Notes: generated from the letters alone by a model not told the origin. Shown: positions 16,829 to 26,042, numbered from the stretch's first letter. The stretch is DNA of 34,032 nt from Flavobacterium sp. (GCA_014377455.1 JACMPO010000134.1:1-34032); one strand, 5' to 3'. Translations and numbers: made by a program.

Positions 16829-18220
16829 CTACTCCATACCGTCAATTGAAACATTAATATTTCCAGTTGTAGTGATGAATGCAATCATGGCTTTATTAGT
16901 CAATTCTACTTTTTCAAATTCAAAATCGGATAAGGTTCCGTTTACAAATACCCCTTTCATAGGCGAATAATTAGTTAAATACGGAATCATGTTTTTCTTA
17001 GCTTCATCTAAGTTTTCTTTTATGGAATACCGACAATTAGCTTGAATTTTCTTTAAAATAATACCTTCTAAAAGCCAATTTGCTGTTCGGGTTAAAATTC
17101 CTTTTGTGTTTAAAACATAATCCATATTTTCAAAATAAATTTCTTTAGTTGTTGCATTATAGTTCGGGATTCCGGTTAAATAAATTGCACCATTAATGCT
17201 TCCAGTCATTGATAATTCTATAATCATTTTACCATCTTTAGCCCATAACGAAACTTTTTGGACTACAATTTTTCGGGATTCGGTTCCAAATTCTTTTCCC
17301 TGAAAATTTTTAGTGATGATGCGTGAAGCACTTTCAAAAGTTGATATGGCTGCAACGGTAGCTGTAGTTTTATTAGGAACTTTACTGATTGATTTAAAAG
17401 AAATTAAGTCTTTGTTAAAGGTGTTTTTGGGCTGTTGACCCACCATGGTTTGCATGCTGCATTTGAGTCCTAAGTTCATCGCGATTTTATTTTTTTGTAA
17501 AACAGCATCAGTAACATACATTTCTAAAGGGATTAATTTGAACCAAGTTTCATAGTTTTCGCTGGTTTGAAATGGTGTGCTCATTTTTTCCAAAACCTGA
17601 ATCACATAGGGTTTAAAGTCGCAAGATTGCTGAATCGCGTCATCAATTTTTGATGCTAATTTTGATTTAAAAACAGATAATGTTGGGTTAATAATATAGG
17701 TAATTGGAACTTTTTTGCCAGCAATTAGTATTGTTGGACTTTCTACCCAATTAAAATCTTCTATTGTGGATTTAGTATTCATTTTCCAATTTGATAATTT
17801 TGCTTCGCTAAGGAGCCTTATGGTTCCGTTAAGCTCAATTTCTCTGATATCGTTTAGATTTAAAAAATCGGTTCCATATTTGAATTTTGCCCAAACTTTG
17901 AGTGGTAAAACCGATTCAATTTTACCATCTTTTTCACTGATTTTAATAGTTGCAGTTTTCCAGATTTTCATTTCTGTTTTATCGTCAGTCAAATCGGCAT
18001 CTTCATAAATCAATCCATTGAGGGATTTGTTGAGTTGATTTTCGATTTCTTTCATTGATATTTCCATAGGCATGCTCACAAAGGACGTAGTGGTTTTGTA
18101 GGCAAAAGGAGCATTGTCTGACGGTTCAGGTTTTAAGGCATCGATTTTATTGGTGGTGGAACAGCTCGAAACCATTAAGAGTAGCATAATAACTATTGAA
18201 ACTAAATTTTTTGTAACCAT
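16829..18220 (-). CDS. DUF4403 family lipoprotein
   Basis: The 463-residue product has a lipoprotein signal with lipobox LMVSSC, so Cys20 should be lipidated. The mature protein matches my recollection of DUF4403, a Bacteroidota and Proteobacteria family of about 450 residues: PMEISMKEIENQLNKSLNGLIYED near the start and LPLKVWAKFKYG around residue 110. The beta-rich, repeating sequence suggests a tubular lipid-binding or envelope scaffold fold, which is inference. The gene is divergent from the tolC-like operon across a 458-base gap, with a -7 box about 59 bases before its ATG. Confidence 0.82.
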   Translation of the reverse strand: MVTKNLVSIVIMLLLMVSSCSTTNKIDALKPEPSDNAPFAYKTTTSFVSMPMEISMKEIENQLNKSLNGLIYEDADLTDDKTEMKIWKTATIKISEKDGKIESVLPLKVWAKFKYGTDFLNLNDIREIELNGTIRLLSEAKLSNWKMNTKSTIEDFNWVESPTILIAGKKVPITYIINPTLSVFKSKLASKIDDAIQQSCDFKPYVIQVLEKMSTPFQTSENYETWFKLIPLEMYVTDAVLQKNKIAMNLGLKCSMQTMVGQQPKNTFNKDLISFKSISKVPNKTTATVAAISTFESASRIITKNFQGKEFGTESRKIVVQKVSLWAKDGKMIIELSMTGSINGAIYLTGIPNYNATTKEIYFENMDYVLNTKGILTRTANWLLEGIILKKIQANCRYSIKENLDEAKKNMIPYLTNYSPMKGVFVNGTLSDFEFEKVELTNKAMIAFITTTGNINVSIDGME

Positions 18221-18278
18221 GAGATTGCTTTTTTATAGAATAGATATACGTGTAACTAATGAAATGTATATTGAGCTT

Positions 18279-18286
18279 CAAATTTA
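18279..18286 (-). promoter_or_regulatory. Putative -7 box of the DUF4403 gene
   Basis: On the minus strand this reads TAAATTTG, a full match to TAnnTTTG. It would give a leader of about 50 bases. A TTG at standard spacing was not found. Confidence 0.45.
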
Positions 18287-18369
18287 AAGTAGAATGTTTA
18301 GTTTGATTGGTATTTTTTCAATTAGTTTTTGCTGAAGCTAAATTTATTTCATTAAGTATGTTTTGATTT

Positions 18370-18463
18370 GAAACAGTTTAACATAAGGAAGAAACAGTTT
18401 AAAATACGAAAGAAACAGTTTGAAATACTCAAGAAATAGTTTGAAATACGCAAGAAATAGCTG
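18370..18463. repeat. 21-bp tandem array of short palindromes
   Basis: Four consecutive 21-base units start at 18370, 18391, 18412 and 18433, and a fifth partial unit starts at 18454. Each opens with GAAACAGTTT or GAAATAGTTT; in the first three units this contains the perfect palindrome AAAC-A-GTTT. The second half of the unit is less conserved (consensus about AAATACGCAA). The array lies between the divergent DUF4403 and tolC-like promoters. A 21-base period places each palindrome on the same face of the helix, as in an operator array. It is far too short and too degenerate to be a CRISPR array. Confidence 0.75.
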
Positions 18464-18640
18464 TTTGTAAATAGTATAAGCGTTATTTATAGATACTCAA
18501 AGAATTAAAAAATTTACTTTAGCATTTTATATTAAAACTAAAATAATAACCTCAATTTTCAATTTACTGCTGTAACAAATTTAAAACTTCAACGTCTCAC
18601 AGTAAAATAAAAAACAACAACATAGTTACAATAAAACCAT
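18464..18640. other. AT-rich divergent intergenic remainder
   Basis: Together with 18221-18369 this fills the 458-base gap between the DUF4403 and tolC-like genes. No ORF, RNA gene or strong hairpin was seen apart from the tandem array and the two -7 boxes listed separately. Confidence 0.5.
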
Positions 18641-18648
18641 TAAATTTG
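18641..18648 (+). promoter_or_regulatory. Putative tolC-operon -7 box
   Basis: TAAATTTG is a full match to TAnnTTTG, 38 bases before the ATG at 18679. It argues against the in-frame TTG at 18646 being the start, because that codon lies within the box. No TTG at the usual -33 spacing was seen. Confidence 0.55.
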
Positions 18649-18678
18649 CATCCCACATTTCAACATCAAGAAACTAAA

Positions 18679-20109
18679 ATGAAAAAAATTAGTATTATTT
18701 TAATTTTACTTTGTACCACATCTTTTCAGGCACAAACTAAAAAGTGGACCTTGCGCGAATGTGTAGATTATGCTTTAAAAAACAACATTTCCATCCAACA
18801 ATCTGATTTAGATAACCGATCTGCTGCGATTGAAAAAACTGCCGCCATTGGAAATTTTCTGCCTAAGGTAAATGCAACTGCCGCTCATTCCTGGAATATA
18901 GGTTTGAATCAAAACATTACTACTGGACTTTTAGAAAATCAAACGACCCAGTTTACTTCTGCTGGATTAAATGCCAATGTAAATATTTATAACGGTTTAC
19001 AAAATCAAAATAGGTTACGAAGAGCTAATCTTTCCATTCTAGCAGCTCAATTTCAGTTATCTAAAATGAAAGATGATATTTCATTAAACGTGGCTAATGC
19101 TTTTTTACAAATTTTATTTAATAAAGAGAATTTAACTGTACAAAATCAGCAACTAGCAAACGATGAAAAACAATTAAATAAAACCACAGAACTTGTAAAT
19201 GCTGGAAGTATTCCCAGAGGCGATTTGCTAGACGTAAAAGCAACTGTTGCAAACGATAAGCAAAAAGTAGTTACTGCCGAAAATAGTTTGTTTATTTCAA
19301 AATTGAGTTTGGCGCAATTGTTACAGTTAGAAGATTTTCAAACATTTGACATTGTAGATTCAGATTATGAAGTAAAACCAAGTGTGGTAATGAATGAAAA
19401 ACCCGAGGCTATTTTAGAAAAAGCAAAACAAGAGCGCGTGGAATTGAAAATAGCAAAAACAAATTTAGAAATTGCTGAAAAAGACATCAAGATTGCAAAA
19501 GGAGCCTATCAACCCAGTTTAGTGGGGTTTTATAGTTTTAGTTCGAGAGTTAGTTATGCCGATAGAGTAGTTGGATTTATGCAAAATACAACCAACCCAA
19601 CATCGATTATTGGTCAAGTTGAAAGTACTGGACAAAACGTTGTACAGCCTAATTATTCAACAGTTTTAGGAAATCCCTTGCCGTTTTTTGATCAATTTAG
19701 TAGAAACAAAGGACATAACTTTGGGGTGCAATTGAATATTCCAATTTTTAACGGATTTGCAACTAAAAACAATGTTGATCGATACAAAATTGCTTACGAT
19801 AGATCTAAAATTGCTTCTAAACAAGCCGATTTAGACTTAGAACGAAACGTATATACCGCAATAACCAATGCTAAAGGTGCCTTGAATGCTTATGAATCTT
19901 CAAAAACAGGGCTTGAAGCACGAACCGAAGCTTTAAATTATGCTAAAGAAAAATATGCAGTGGGTTTGATGAATAGTTTTGATTACAATCAGTCTCAAAC
20001 CCTATTTGTAAATGCACAATCGGAAGTTTTAAGAACTAAATTTGATTATATTTTTAAAGTTAAAGTAGTAGAGTTTTATTTTGGAATACCAATCACAGAA
20101 AATAAATAA
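18679..20109 (+). CDS. TolC-like outer membrane efflux protein
   Basis: The 476-residue protein forms, by family, a trimeric outer membrane channel with a long periplasmic alpha-helical tunnel. The signal peptide covers residues 1-19 (ending FQAQ). WTLRECVDYALKNNISIQQ at the mature N-terminus is the typical start of the outer membrane efflux family, and the two repeats each have long heptad-like helices (for example around 160-190 and 400-440). SFDYNQSQTLFVNAQSEVLRTKFDYIFK is the conserved C-terminal helix segment. ATG 18679 is chosen because it gives the proper signal peptide. It is followed after 6 bases by the HlyD-like adaptor, so the two form an operon. Confidence 0.92.
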   Translation: MKKISIILILLCTTSFQAQTKKWTLRECVDYALKNNISIQQSDLDNRSAAIEKTAAIGNFLPKVNATAAHSWNIGLNQNITTGLLENQTTQFTSAGLNANVNIYNGLQNQNRLRRANLSILAAQFQLSKMKDDISLNVANAFLQILFNKENLTVQNQQLANDEKQLNKTTELVNAGSIPRGDLLDVKATVANDKQKVVTAENSLFISKLSLAQLLQLEDFQTFDIVDSDYEVKPSVVMNEKPEAILEKAKQERVELKIAKTNLEIAEKDIKIAKGAYQPSLVGFYSFSSRVSYADRVVGFMQNTTNPTSIIGQVESTGQNVVQPNYSTVLGNPLPFFDQFSRNKGHNFGVQLNIPIFNGFATKNNVDRYKIAYDRSKIASKQADLDLERNVYTAITNAKGALNAYESSKTGLEARTEALNYAKEKYAVGLMNSFDYNQSQTLFVNAQSEVLRTKFDYIFKVKVVEFYFGIPITENK

Positions 20110-20115
20110 GAAGTT

Positions 20116-21408
20116 ATGTCAAAAAAAGTTAAAATTATTTTAGTTGTAGTTGTTGCTTTAGTCGTTTTGTTATTGGTATTATCAAAAGCGGGAGTTTTTG
20201 GGGATCGTGATGATTCTAAAGAAGTTGATACTGCTAAAGCGAATGAAATTACAATTGTAGAAACAGTATCGGCAACCGGAAAAATTCAGCCTGAAATTGA
20301 AGTAAAAATTGCTTCGCAAGTTTCTGGTGAAATTATTAGTTTGCCAGTAAAAGAAGGACAAGTTGTAAAAAAAGGAGATTTGCTAGTAAAAATAAATCCC
20401 GATTTATATACTTCGGGTTTAAACAGATCGGTTTCTAATTATTCTGGGACAAAATCGGGTCTTAATCAAGCCGATGCTTCGTTTAAAGAAGCTACTGCAA
20501 GCTATGAAAGAAGCAAAACTTTGTTTGAAAAAGGAATTATTTCAAAATCGGAATGGGATAAAGCAATCGCTTCATTTGAAGTAGCAAAAGCCAATAAACA
20601 AACAGCTTATTTTAATGTGCAAAGTGCTTCAGCATCTGTTAAAGAAGCCAAAGATAATTTGGGACGCACTATTATTTATTCGCCAAATGATGGCACGATA
20701 TCTAAACTGAGTGTGGAAATTGGGGAACGAATTTTGGGAACGCAACAAATGTCTGGTACCGAATTGATGCGTGTTGCGAACTTAAATAATATGGAAGTCG
20801 AAGTTGACGTTAACGAAAATGATATTGTAAAAATAAGTATTGGTGATGAAACTAAAATTCAGGTTGATGCCTACTTAAAAAAAGAATTTAAAGGGATTGT
20901 AACGAGTATTTCAAATTCGGCAAGTACTACAACTACTGCCGATCAGGTTACAAATTTTAAAGTAAAAGTTAGAATTCAAAAAGAATCTTATCAAGATTTA
21001 TTGGTTGGAAAACCAGCTACATTTTCGCCTTTTAGACCAGGTATGACTGCAACTGTAGATATAATGACAACTCGAAAAGAGCATGTTATTGGAATTCCTA
21101 TAAGCTCGGTAGTTGTAAAATCAGATACTACTGCTGCTAAAAAAGAGGAAGTTTCTGATGACAAATCGGGCGATAAAGTAAAAACTAAAAGTGATAAAAA
21201 ATTAGAATGTGTCTTTGTTAAAGTAGGAGACAAGGCAAAAATCAGAATTGTAAAAACTGGAATTCAAGATGATACTAATATTGAAATTTTATCAGGATTG
21301 AAAAAAGGAGATGAGGTTATTACTGGACCATATGTTACTGTTTCTAAAGATTTAAATTCGGGAGATAGAGTCAAAATCACTGCGGATAAAAATAAAGTGA
21401 AGAAGTAA
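20116..21408 (+). CDS. Periplasmic adaptor (HlyD/MacA-like membrane fusion protein)
   Basis: The 430-residue protein has an N-terminal membrane anchor (7-26) and then the adaptor architecture: a first lipoyl half (about 55-95, VSATGKIQPEIEVKIASQVSGEIISLPVKEG in pieces), a helical hairpin (about 100-180) and the second lipoyl half with NLGRTIIYSPNDGTISKL. A beta-barrel and membrane-proximal domain follow. It bridges an inner-membrane pump to a TolC channel. A Lys/Asp-rich insert near residues 335-365 interrupts the last domain. The gene follows tolC by 6 bases. The usual next partners, an ABC ATPase and permease of the MacB type, are absent downstream. Confidence 0.9.
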   Translation: MSKKVKIILVVVVALVVLLLVLSKAGVFGDRDDSKEVDTAKANEITIVETVSATGKIQPEIEVKIASQVSGEIISLPVKEGQVVKKGDLLVKINPDLYTSGLNRSVSNYSGTKSGLNQADASFKEATASYERSKTLFEKGIISKSEWDKAIASFEVAKANKQTAYFNVQSASASVKEAKDNLGRTIIYSPNDGTISKLSVEIGERILGTQQMSGTELMRVANLNNMEVEVDVNENDIVKISIGDETKIQVDAYLKKEFKGIVTSISNSASTTTTADQVTNFKVKVRIQKESYQDLLVGKPATFSPFRPGMTATVDIMTTRKEHVIGIPISSVVVKSDTTAAKKEEVSDDKSGDKVKTKSDKKLECVFVKVGDKAKIRIVKTGIQDDTNIEILSGLKKGDEVITGPYVTVSKDLNSGDRVKITADKNKVKK

Positions 21409-21443
21409 TGAAGTTTGTTTTTTAAATACTTAAAATGGTGTTT

Positions 21444-21476
21444 TTGGCAGTATTTTATTTAAAAACACTAATTTTA
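21444..21476 (+). promoter_or_regulatory. Possible lpxH promoter
   Basis: TTG (21444-21446) and TAATTTTA (21469-21476, one mismatch to TAnnTTTG) are spaced by 22 bases, within the flavobacterial range. The box ends only 4 bases before the lpxH ATG, so the transcript would be almost leaderless. Alternatively lpxH is read through from the adaptor gene. Confidence 0.35.
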
Positions 21477-21480
21477 CCAA

Positions 21481-22239
21481 ATGCAATTATCCAATAACAA
21501 AAAAATTTATTTCGCTTCCGATCAACATCTTGGCGCACCAACGGTTGCACTAAGTTTCCCGCGTGAGCAAAAGTTTGTTGCTTGGTTAGAAGAAGCTCGG
21601 AAAGATGCAGAAGCCATATTTTTATTGGGCGATTTGTTCGATTTTTGGTTTGAATATAAAAAAGTTGTCCCTAAAGGATTTGTTAGAGTTTTAGGAAAAT
21701 TAGCTGAAATTCGAGATAGTGGTGTTTTGATTTATTTTTTTGTAGGCAATCATGATTTGTGGATGGATGATTATTTTCAAAAAGAATTAAACATTCCTGT
21801 TTATCATGATAATCAAGAATTTACTTTTGGCAACAAAACTTTTTTTATAGGTCATGGTGACGGAAAAGGACCAGGAGATAAAGGTTACAAGCGGATGAAA
21901 AAAGTGTTTACCAATCCGTTCTCAAAATGGATTTTTAGATGGCTTCATCCCGATATTGGAGTACGATTAGCACAATATTTATCAGTTAAAAATAAGCTCA
22001 TTTCTGGAAGCGAGGATGTTAAATTTTTAGGTGAAGAAAATGAATGGTTGGTGCAATATTCAAAACGAAAACTGGAAACCAAGCATTATAATTATTTAAT
22101 ATTTGGGCACCGCCATTTACCAATGATTATTCCTGTTGGCACCAATTCCGAATATGTAAATCTTGGTGATTGGATTGGATATTTCACTTACGGAGTTTTT
22201 GACGGAGAAAATTTTGAATTGAAAACGTTTCGCAGTTAG
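21481..22239 (+). CDS. lpxH: UDP-2,3-diacylglucosamine pyrophosphatase
   Basis: This metallophosphoesterase makes lipid X by removing UMP from UDP-2,3-diacylglucosamine, step four of lipid A synthesis, at the inner face of the membrane. The 252 residues carry all metal motifs in order: D14 and H16 in SDQHLGAP, GDLFDFWFEY (50-59), GNHD (89-92), GHGDGKGPGD (124-133) and GHRH (209-212). This is the LpxH-like type found in Bacteroidota. It follows the adaptor gene by 72 bases and overlaps tail to tail with the MFS gene. Confidence 0.88.
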   Translation: MQLSNNKKIYFASDQHLGAPTVALSFPREQKFVAWLEEARKDAEAIFLLGDLFDFWFEYKKVVPKGFVRVLGKLAEIRDSGVLIYFFVGNHDLWMDDYFQKELNIPVYHDNQEFTFGNKTFFIGHGDGKGPGDKGYKRMKKVFTNPFSKWIFRWLHPDIGVRLAQYLSVKNKLISGSEDVKFLGEENEWLVQYSKRKLETKHYNYLIFGHRHLPMIIPVGTNSEYVNLGDWIGYFTYGVFDGENFELKTFRS

Positions 22240-23504
22240 CTTCCATTTTCCAATGCTTCAACGTCTTTTTCTAAGTCTAATTTTCTGAATCCTGGTGCAA
22301 TTATAGCAGTTGTTGTAACCGTTAATAAAGTCATAATACCACCAAAAACAACTGAAGTCACAACGCCCATAAGTTTTGCAGTTACACCACTTTCAAAAGC
22401 TCCAAGCTCATTTGATGATCCCACAAAAATAGAATTTACAGATGAAACTCTTCCACGCATATGATCTGGGGTGTGTAATTGTAAAATTGTATTTCTGATA
22501 ACGACCGAAACGCCATCGACTATTCCACTCAAAAATAAAGCCAACACCGATACCCAAAATAGTGTTGACAATCCAAAAACAATAATACAGATTCCAAACA
22601 TAAAAATTGCTCCTAATAATTTTACACCCGCTTTTCTGTTTAAAGAAATATACGCTGAAATAATCATCGTTATAACCGATCCCACTGCTGGTGCTGCTCT
22701 TAAAATTCCAAATCCTTCAGAACCAACTTTTAAAATGTCCTGAGCAAAAATAGGAAGCAATGCCATGGCTCCACCAAAAAGTACGGCAAACATATCTAGC
22801 GATAAGGCACCAAGTATGGTTTTATTTTTAAAAACAAACTTGACTCCTTCTTTTAAACTTTTAAATATTGGCTCTCCAATTTTTGGATTTAAAATGGGTT
22901 TAGATTCTATCCGAGAAAGCAATATTAAGGCAGATAGTGAAAATGCAAACACAATGCAAAGTGACCAATGAACACCTATAAAACCAATTGAAAAACCGGC
23001 AACAGCTGGTCCAATCATCGATCCAAGTTGCCAAACTGAACTGCTCCAAGTGGAAGCATTTGGATAGATTTTTTTTGGTACAATAAGTGATAACAGAGAG
23101 AATACTGTTGGACCAATGAATGAACGTACTAATCCACCTAAAAAAACTAATGCATAAATCAATAATAATACTGAATTGATTGTTAAGGAGCTTTTTATTG
23201 ATGGAATTGTTACTAAAAACAACCCAAAACTGATAACTGAAAAACCTAAAATACATTTTACGAGCAGTTTCTTTTTTTCGCTTTGATCTACAATATGGCC
23301 TGCAAAAAGTGCCATCGAAATAGCTGGAATTATTTCCATCAAACCAATAATTCCTAAACTTAATGGATTTTTAGTTAAACTATAAACTTCCCATTCAATA
23401 ATTACAAATTGCATTGACCAAGCAAAAACCATTGCAAAACGCATCATCAAAAAGAAATTAAATTCTTTAAATCGCAATGATGCATACGGATCATTTTTTT
23501 TCAT
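22236..23504 (-). CDS. MFS transporter (EntS-like, MFS_3 type)
   Basis: The 422-residue inner-membrane protein has about 12 hydrophobic segments and resembles the EntS/MFS_3 group of exporters. It begins with a short polar N-terminus (MKKNDPYASLRFKEF) before membrane segment 1. SGIVDGVSVVIRNTILQLHTPDHMRGRVSSVNSI is the conserved loop segment of this group, in the region of residues 325-358. The substrate is unknown. Its stop codon overlaps the stop of lpxH (TTAG shared at 22236-22239). A -7 box lies just upstream, so it has its own promoter after recJ. Confidence 0.88.
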   Translation of the reverse strand: MKKNDPYASLRFKEFNFFLMMRFAMVFAWSMQFVIIEWEVYSLTKNPLSLGIIGLMEIIPAISMALFAGHIVDQSEKKKLLVKCILGFSVISFGLFLVTIPSIKSSLTINSVLLLIYALVFLGGLVRSFIGPTVFSLLSLIVPKKIYPNASTWSSSVWQLGSMIGPAVAGFSIGFIGVHWSLCIVFAFSLSALILLSRIESKPILNPKIGEPIFKSLKEGVKFVFKNKTILGALSLDMFAVLFGGAMALLPIFAQDILKVGSEGFGILRAAPAVGSVITMIISAYISLNRKAGVKLLGAIFMFGICIIVFGLSTLFWVSVLALFLSGIVDGVSVVIRNTILQLHTPDHMRGRVSSVNSIFVGSSNELGAFESGVTAKLMGVVTSVVFGGIMTLLTVTTTAIIAPGFRKLDLEKDVEALENGS

Positions 23505-23526
23505 AAATAATTGTATTCTTTGTGTG

Positions 23527-23534
23527 CAAATTTA
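23527..23534 (-). promoter_or_regulatory. Putative -7 box of the MFS gene
   Basis: On the minus strand this reads TAAATTTG, a full consensus match, about 23 bases before the ATG at 23504. It lies in the 58-base gap after the recJ stop. Confidence 0.5.
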
Positions 23535-23562
23535 AAAAGCGAAGTTGGGAAAATTATATTAT

Positions 23563-25254
23563 TTAACTTTTTAAATCTTTAAGCCGAAGTTGTATTGATG
23601 TTTCTCCATTAAACTCATTTTCATCGATATTATAAACTGCTTCAAATGATTTACTTTTTGATATTAATTCAAACTTACTTCCTAAATTAAACCCAATACC
23701 ACCAAATCCTTCTGATCCATTTTGTTTTACAAACAGCTTTAAATGCTCATTATTTTGTCCAATTGATTTTGCAAACCCAGTATCTTTTATATTTTTAGTT
23801 AAAAATACAGGTGTCATATTTTGTGGTCCAAAAGGTTCAAACTGATTTAGTAATCTAATAAATTTTGGATTAATTTCTGCAAAATCAATTGATGCATCAA
23901 TCAAAATTTCAGGCGTCAGTAAATCTGGATGAATAGTTTTTTTGACAATTTCTTCAAAGGCATTTTTAAAATTCTGATAATTTTCCTCCTTTAAAGTCAT
24001 ACCTGCGGCGTACATGTGTCCTCCAAATTGTTCCAAATGTTCTGAACACGCTTCGAGCGCGTTGTACACATCAAAATCTTTTACCGAACGGGCTGATGCG
24101 GCAAGTTTATCACCACTTTTTGTAAAAACTAAAGTCGGTCGGTAATAAGTTTCGATTAATCGAGAAGCTACAATTCCAATTACGCCTTTATGCCAATTTT
24201 CGTAATAAACTACAGTTGTAAAACGCTCTTTTTCTTTGTTGGATTCTATTTGCGACAAAGCTTCAATGGTCATTTGTTTGTCTAAATCTTTTCTGTCAGT
24301 ATTGTATTGTTCAATTTCAGATGCAAATTGTGTTGCATGATCTAGATCATATTCTGTTAGCAATGCCACTGCTTCGTTCCCATGTTTTACGCGTCCTGCT
24401 GCATTAATTCTGGGAGCAATTATAAATACTACATCAGTAATTGTAAGCACTTTTTTCTTCACATTTTGTATCAAAGCTTTGATTCCAGGTCTTGGATTTG
24501 AATTGATTACATCCAATCCAAATTTTGCAAGAATTCTGTTTTCGCCAGTCATTGGAACAATATCTGCCGCAATTGCGGTTGCTACCAAGTCAAGATAAAG
24601 TACTAAATCTGAAATATTTTGATTTCGAGTGGTTGCTAAGGCTTGAACGAGTTTAAATCCAATTCCACATCCACAAAGTTCGTTATAAGGATAAGTACAA
24701 TCGTCGCGTTTTGGATCTAAAACTGCAACAGCTTTTGGTAATTCATTTCCTGGTCTGTGGTGATCGCAAATAATAAAATCAATGTTTCGTTCCTTTGCAT
24801 ATGCCACGTGATCTATGGATTTTATGCCACAATCTAGCGCAATTATTAATGAAATTCCGTTATCGTCGGCATAGTCGATTCCTTTATATGAAATTCCATA
24901 ACCTTCATCATATCGATCTGGAATGTAAGTTGCAATATTTGAATAAAAACTTTTCAAATAAGAAGAAACTAATGAAACAGCAGTAGTCCCATCAACATCA
25001 TAATCTCCAAAAACCATTATATTTTCTCTGTTTGCAATTGCTATTTCAATTCGAGAAACGGCTTTGTCCATATCTTTCATAAGATAAGGATTGTGCAAAT
25101 CGTCTAAAGTTGGTCTGAAAAATGTTTTGGCTTGGTCGTAAGTTTTAATTCCTCTTTGCACTAATAAAGTGGCAATAATTTCGGGAACTTGAATTTCGTT
25201 TTGTAGTTTTTGAACTTGGTCTTTTTCTGGCTTCGATTGTAATGTCCAACGCAT
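23563..25254 (-). CDS. recJ: Single-stranded-DNA-specific exonuclease RecJ
   Basis: RecJ degrades single-stranded DNA 5' to 3' in recombination and repair. The 563 residues match the usual length. The DHH phosphoesterase motifs are present: GDYDVDGTTA at 83-92, DCG at 141-143, and CDHHRPG at 163-169. The DHHA1 domain shows GGHMYAAGM at 411-419, and an OB-fold domain follows to the end. The ATG at 25254 gives the typical start MRWTL, leaving a 110-base gap to rsmI, which points the same way. The enzyme is cytoplasmic and works with RecQ or the RecFOR pathway. Confidence 0.95.
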   Translation of the reverse strand: MRWTLQSKPEKDQVQKLQNEIQVPEIIATLLVQRGIKTYDQAKTFFRPTLDDLHNPYLMKDMDKAVSRIEIAIANRENIMVFGDYDVDGTTAVSLVSSYLKSFYSNIATYIPDRYDEGYGISYKGIDYADDNGISLIIALDCGIKSIDHVAYAKERNIDFIICDHHRPGNELPKAVAVLDPKRDDCTYPYNELCGCGIGFKLVQALATTRNQNISDLVLYLDLVATAIAADIVPMTGENRILAKFGLDVINSNPRPGIKALIQNVKKKVLTITDVVFIIAPRINAAGRVKHGNEAVALLTEYDLDHATQFASEIEQYNTDRKDLDKQMTIEALSQIESNKEKERFTTVVYYENWHKGVIGIVASRLIETYYRPTLVFTKSGDKLAASARSVKDFDVYNALEACSEHLEQFGGHMYAAGMTLKEENYQNFKNAFEEIVKKTIHPDLLTPEILIDASIDFAEINPKFIRLLNQFEPFGPQNMTPVFLTKNIKDTGFAKSIGQNNEHLKLFVKQNGSEGFGGIGFNLGSKFELISKSKSFEAVYNIDENEFNGETSIQLRLKDLKS

Positions 25255-25364
25255 AGGATATTAGATTTAAATATTTGATTTTGGCTTATAAATTTTTTGT
25301 AAAGTTATAAAAATCAATTGAAAGTCAAGCTTCTATATAGATAATTTAGAATTTGTGGTGTTTG

Positions 25365-26042
25365 TTACTTCAAACTTTTCCCAGCAACAACAGCTACAAT
25401 TTCGCCTTTTGGAGGTTTTACTTCATAATGTTTTAAAACTTCTGCTGCTGTACCGCGAATGGTTTCTTCATGCAGTTTAGATAATTCTCTTGAGATAGAA
25501 ACTGATCTTTCAGCACCAAAATAAAGTACAAATTCGGCTAAAGTTTTTACCAATTTATGTGGAGAAACATAGAAAATCATGGTACGACTTTCTTCGGCTA
25601 AAGCTAAATATCGCGTTTGTCTTCCTTTTTTTTCGGGTAAAAATCCCTCAAATATAAATCGGTCATTAGGCAAACCACTATTTACTAATGCTGGTACAAA
25701 AGCGGTTGCACCTGGTAAACAATCGACTTCAATATTATTTTCAACGCAGGCGCGTGTTAACAAAAATCCAGGATCTGAAATGGCTGGCGTTCCTGCATCG
25801 GAAATTAAAGCAATGGTTTCACCACCTTTTAATCGTCCAATCAAATTTTCAACGGTTTTGTGTTCGTTGTGCATGTGATGACTGTGCATGTGTGTGGAAA
25901 TTTCGTAATGTTTTAGCAATTTTCCACTGGTACGAGTGTCTTCTGCTAAAATCAAATCGGATTCTTTTAGAACTCTTATGGCTCTAAAAGTCATGTCTTC
26001 CAAATTTCCAATAGGTGTTGGAACAATATATAATTTTCCCAT
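25365..26042 (-). CDS. rsmI: 16S rRNA 2'-O-ribose methyltransferase RsmI
   Basis: RsmI methylates the 2'-OH of C1402 in 16S rRNA, at the decoding centre, using S-adenosylmethionine. The 225-residue protein opens with GKLYIVPTPIGNLEDMT, the family start, and has LAEDTRTSGKLLKHY near 33-47, ALISDAGTPAISDPG in the SAM-binding region, and the C-terminal KPPKGEIVAVVAG. This is shorter than the E. coli protein, lacking the C-terminal helical extension, as is common outside Gammaproteobacteria. Its ATG follows the stop of the preceding gene with no base between, so translation of the two is probably coupled. Confidence 0.95.
   Translation of the reverse strand: MGKLYIVPTPIGNLEDMTFRAIRVLKESDLILAEDTRTSGKLLKHYEISTHMHSHHMHNEHKTVENLIGRLKGGETIALISDAGTPAISDPGFLLTRACVENNIEVDCLPGATAFVPALVNSGLPNDRFIFEGFLPEKKGRQTRYLALAEESRTMIFYVSPHKLVKTLAEFVLYFGAERSVSISRELSKLHEETIRGTAAEVLKHYEVKPPKGEIVAVVAGKSLK

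Noticed and set aside
18370..18463. CRISPR array
   Set aside because: Units are only 21 bases with no spacers, the copies are degenerate, and there are no cas genes nearby.
18646..18678. Upstream TTG start for the tolC-like gene
   Set aside because: The TTG lies inside the -7 box, and the extra residues would precede a complete signal peptide.
22900..23256. Minus-strand frame of 118 codons inside the MFS gene
   Set aside because: Out-of-frame shadow, rich in Cys, Phe and Ser without a domain.
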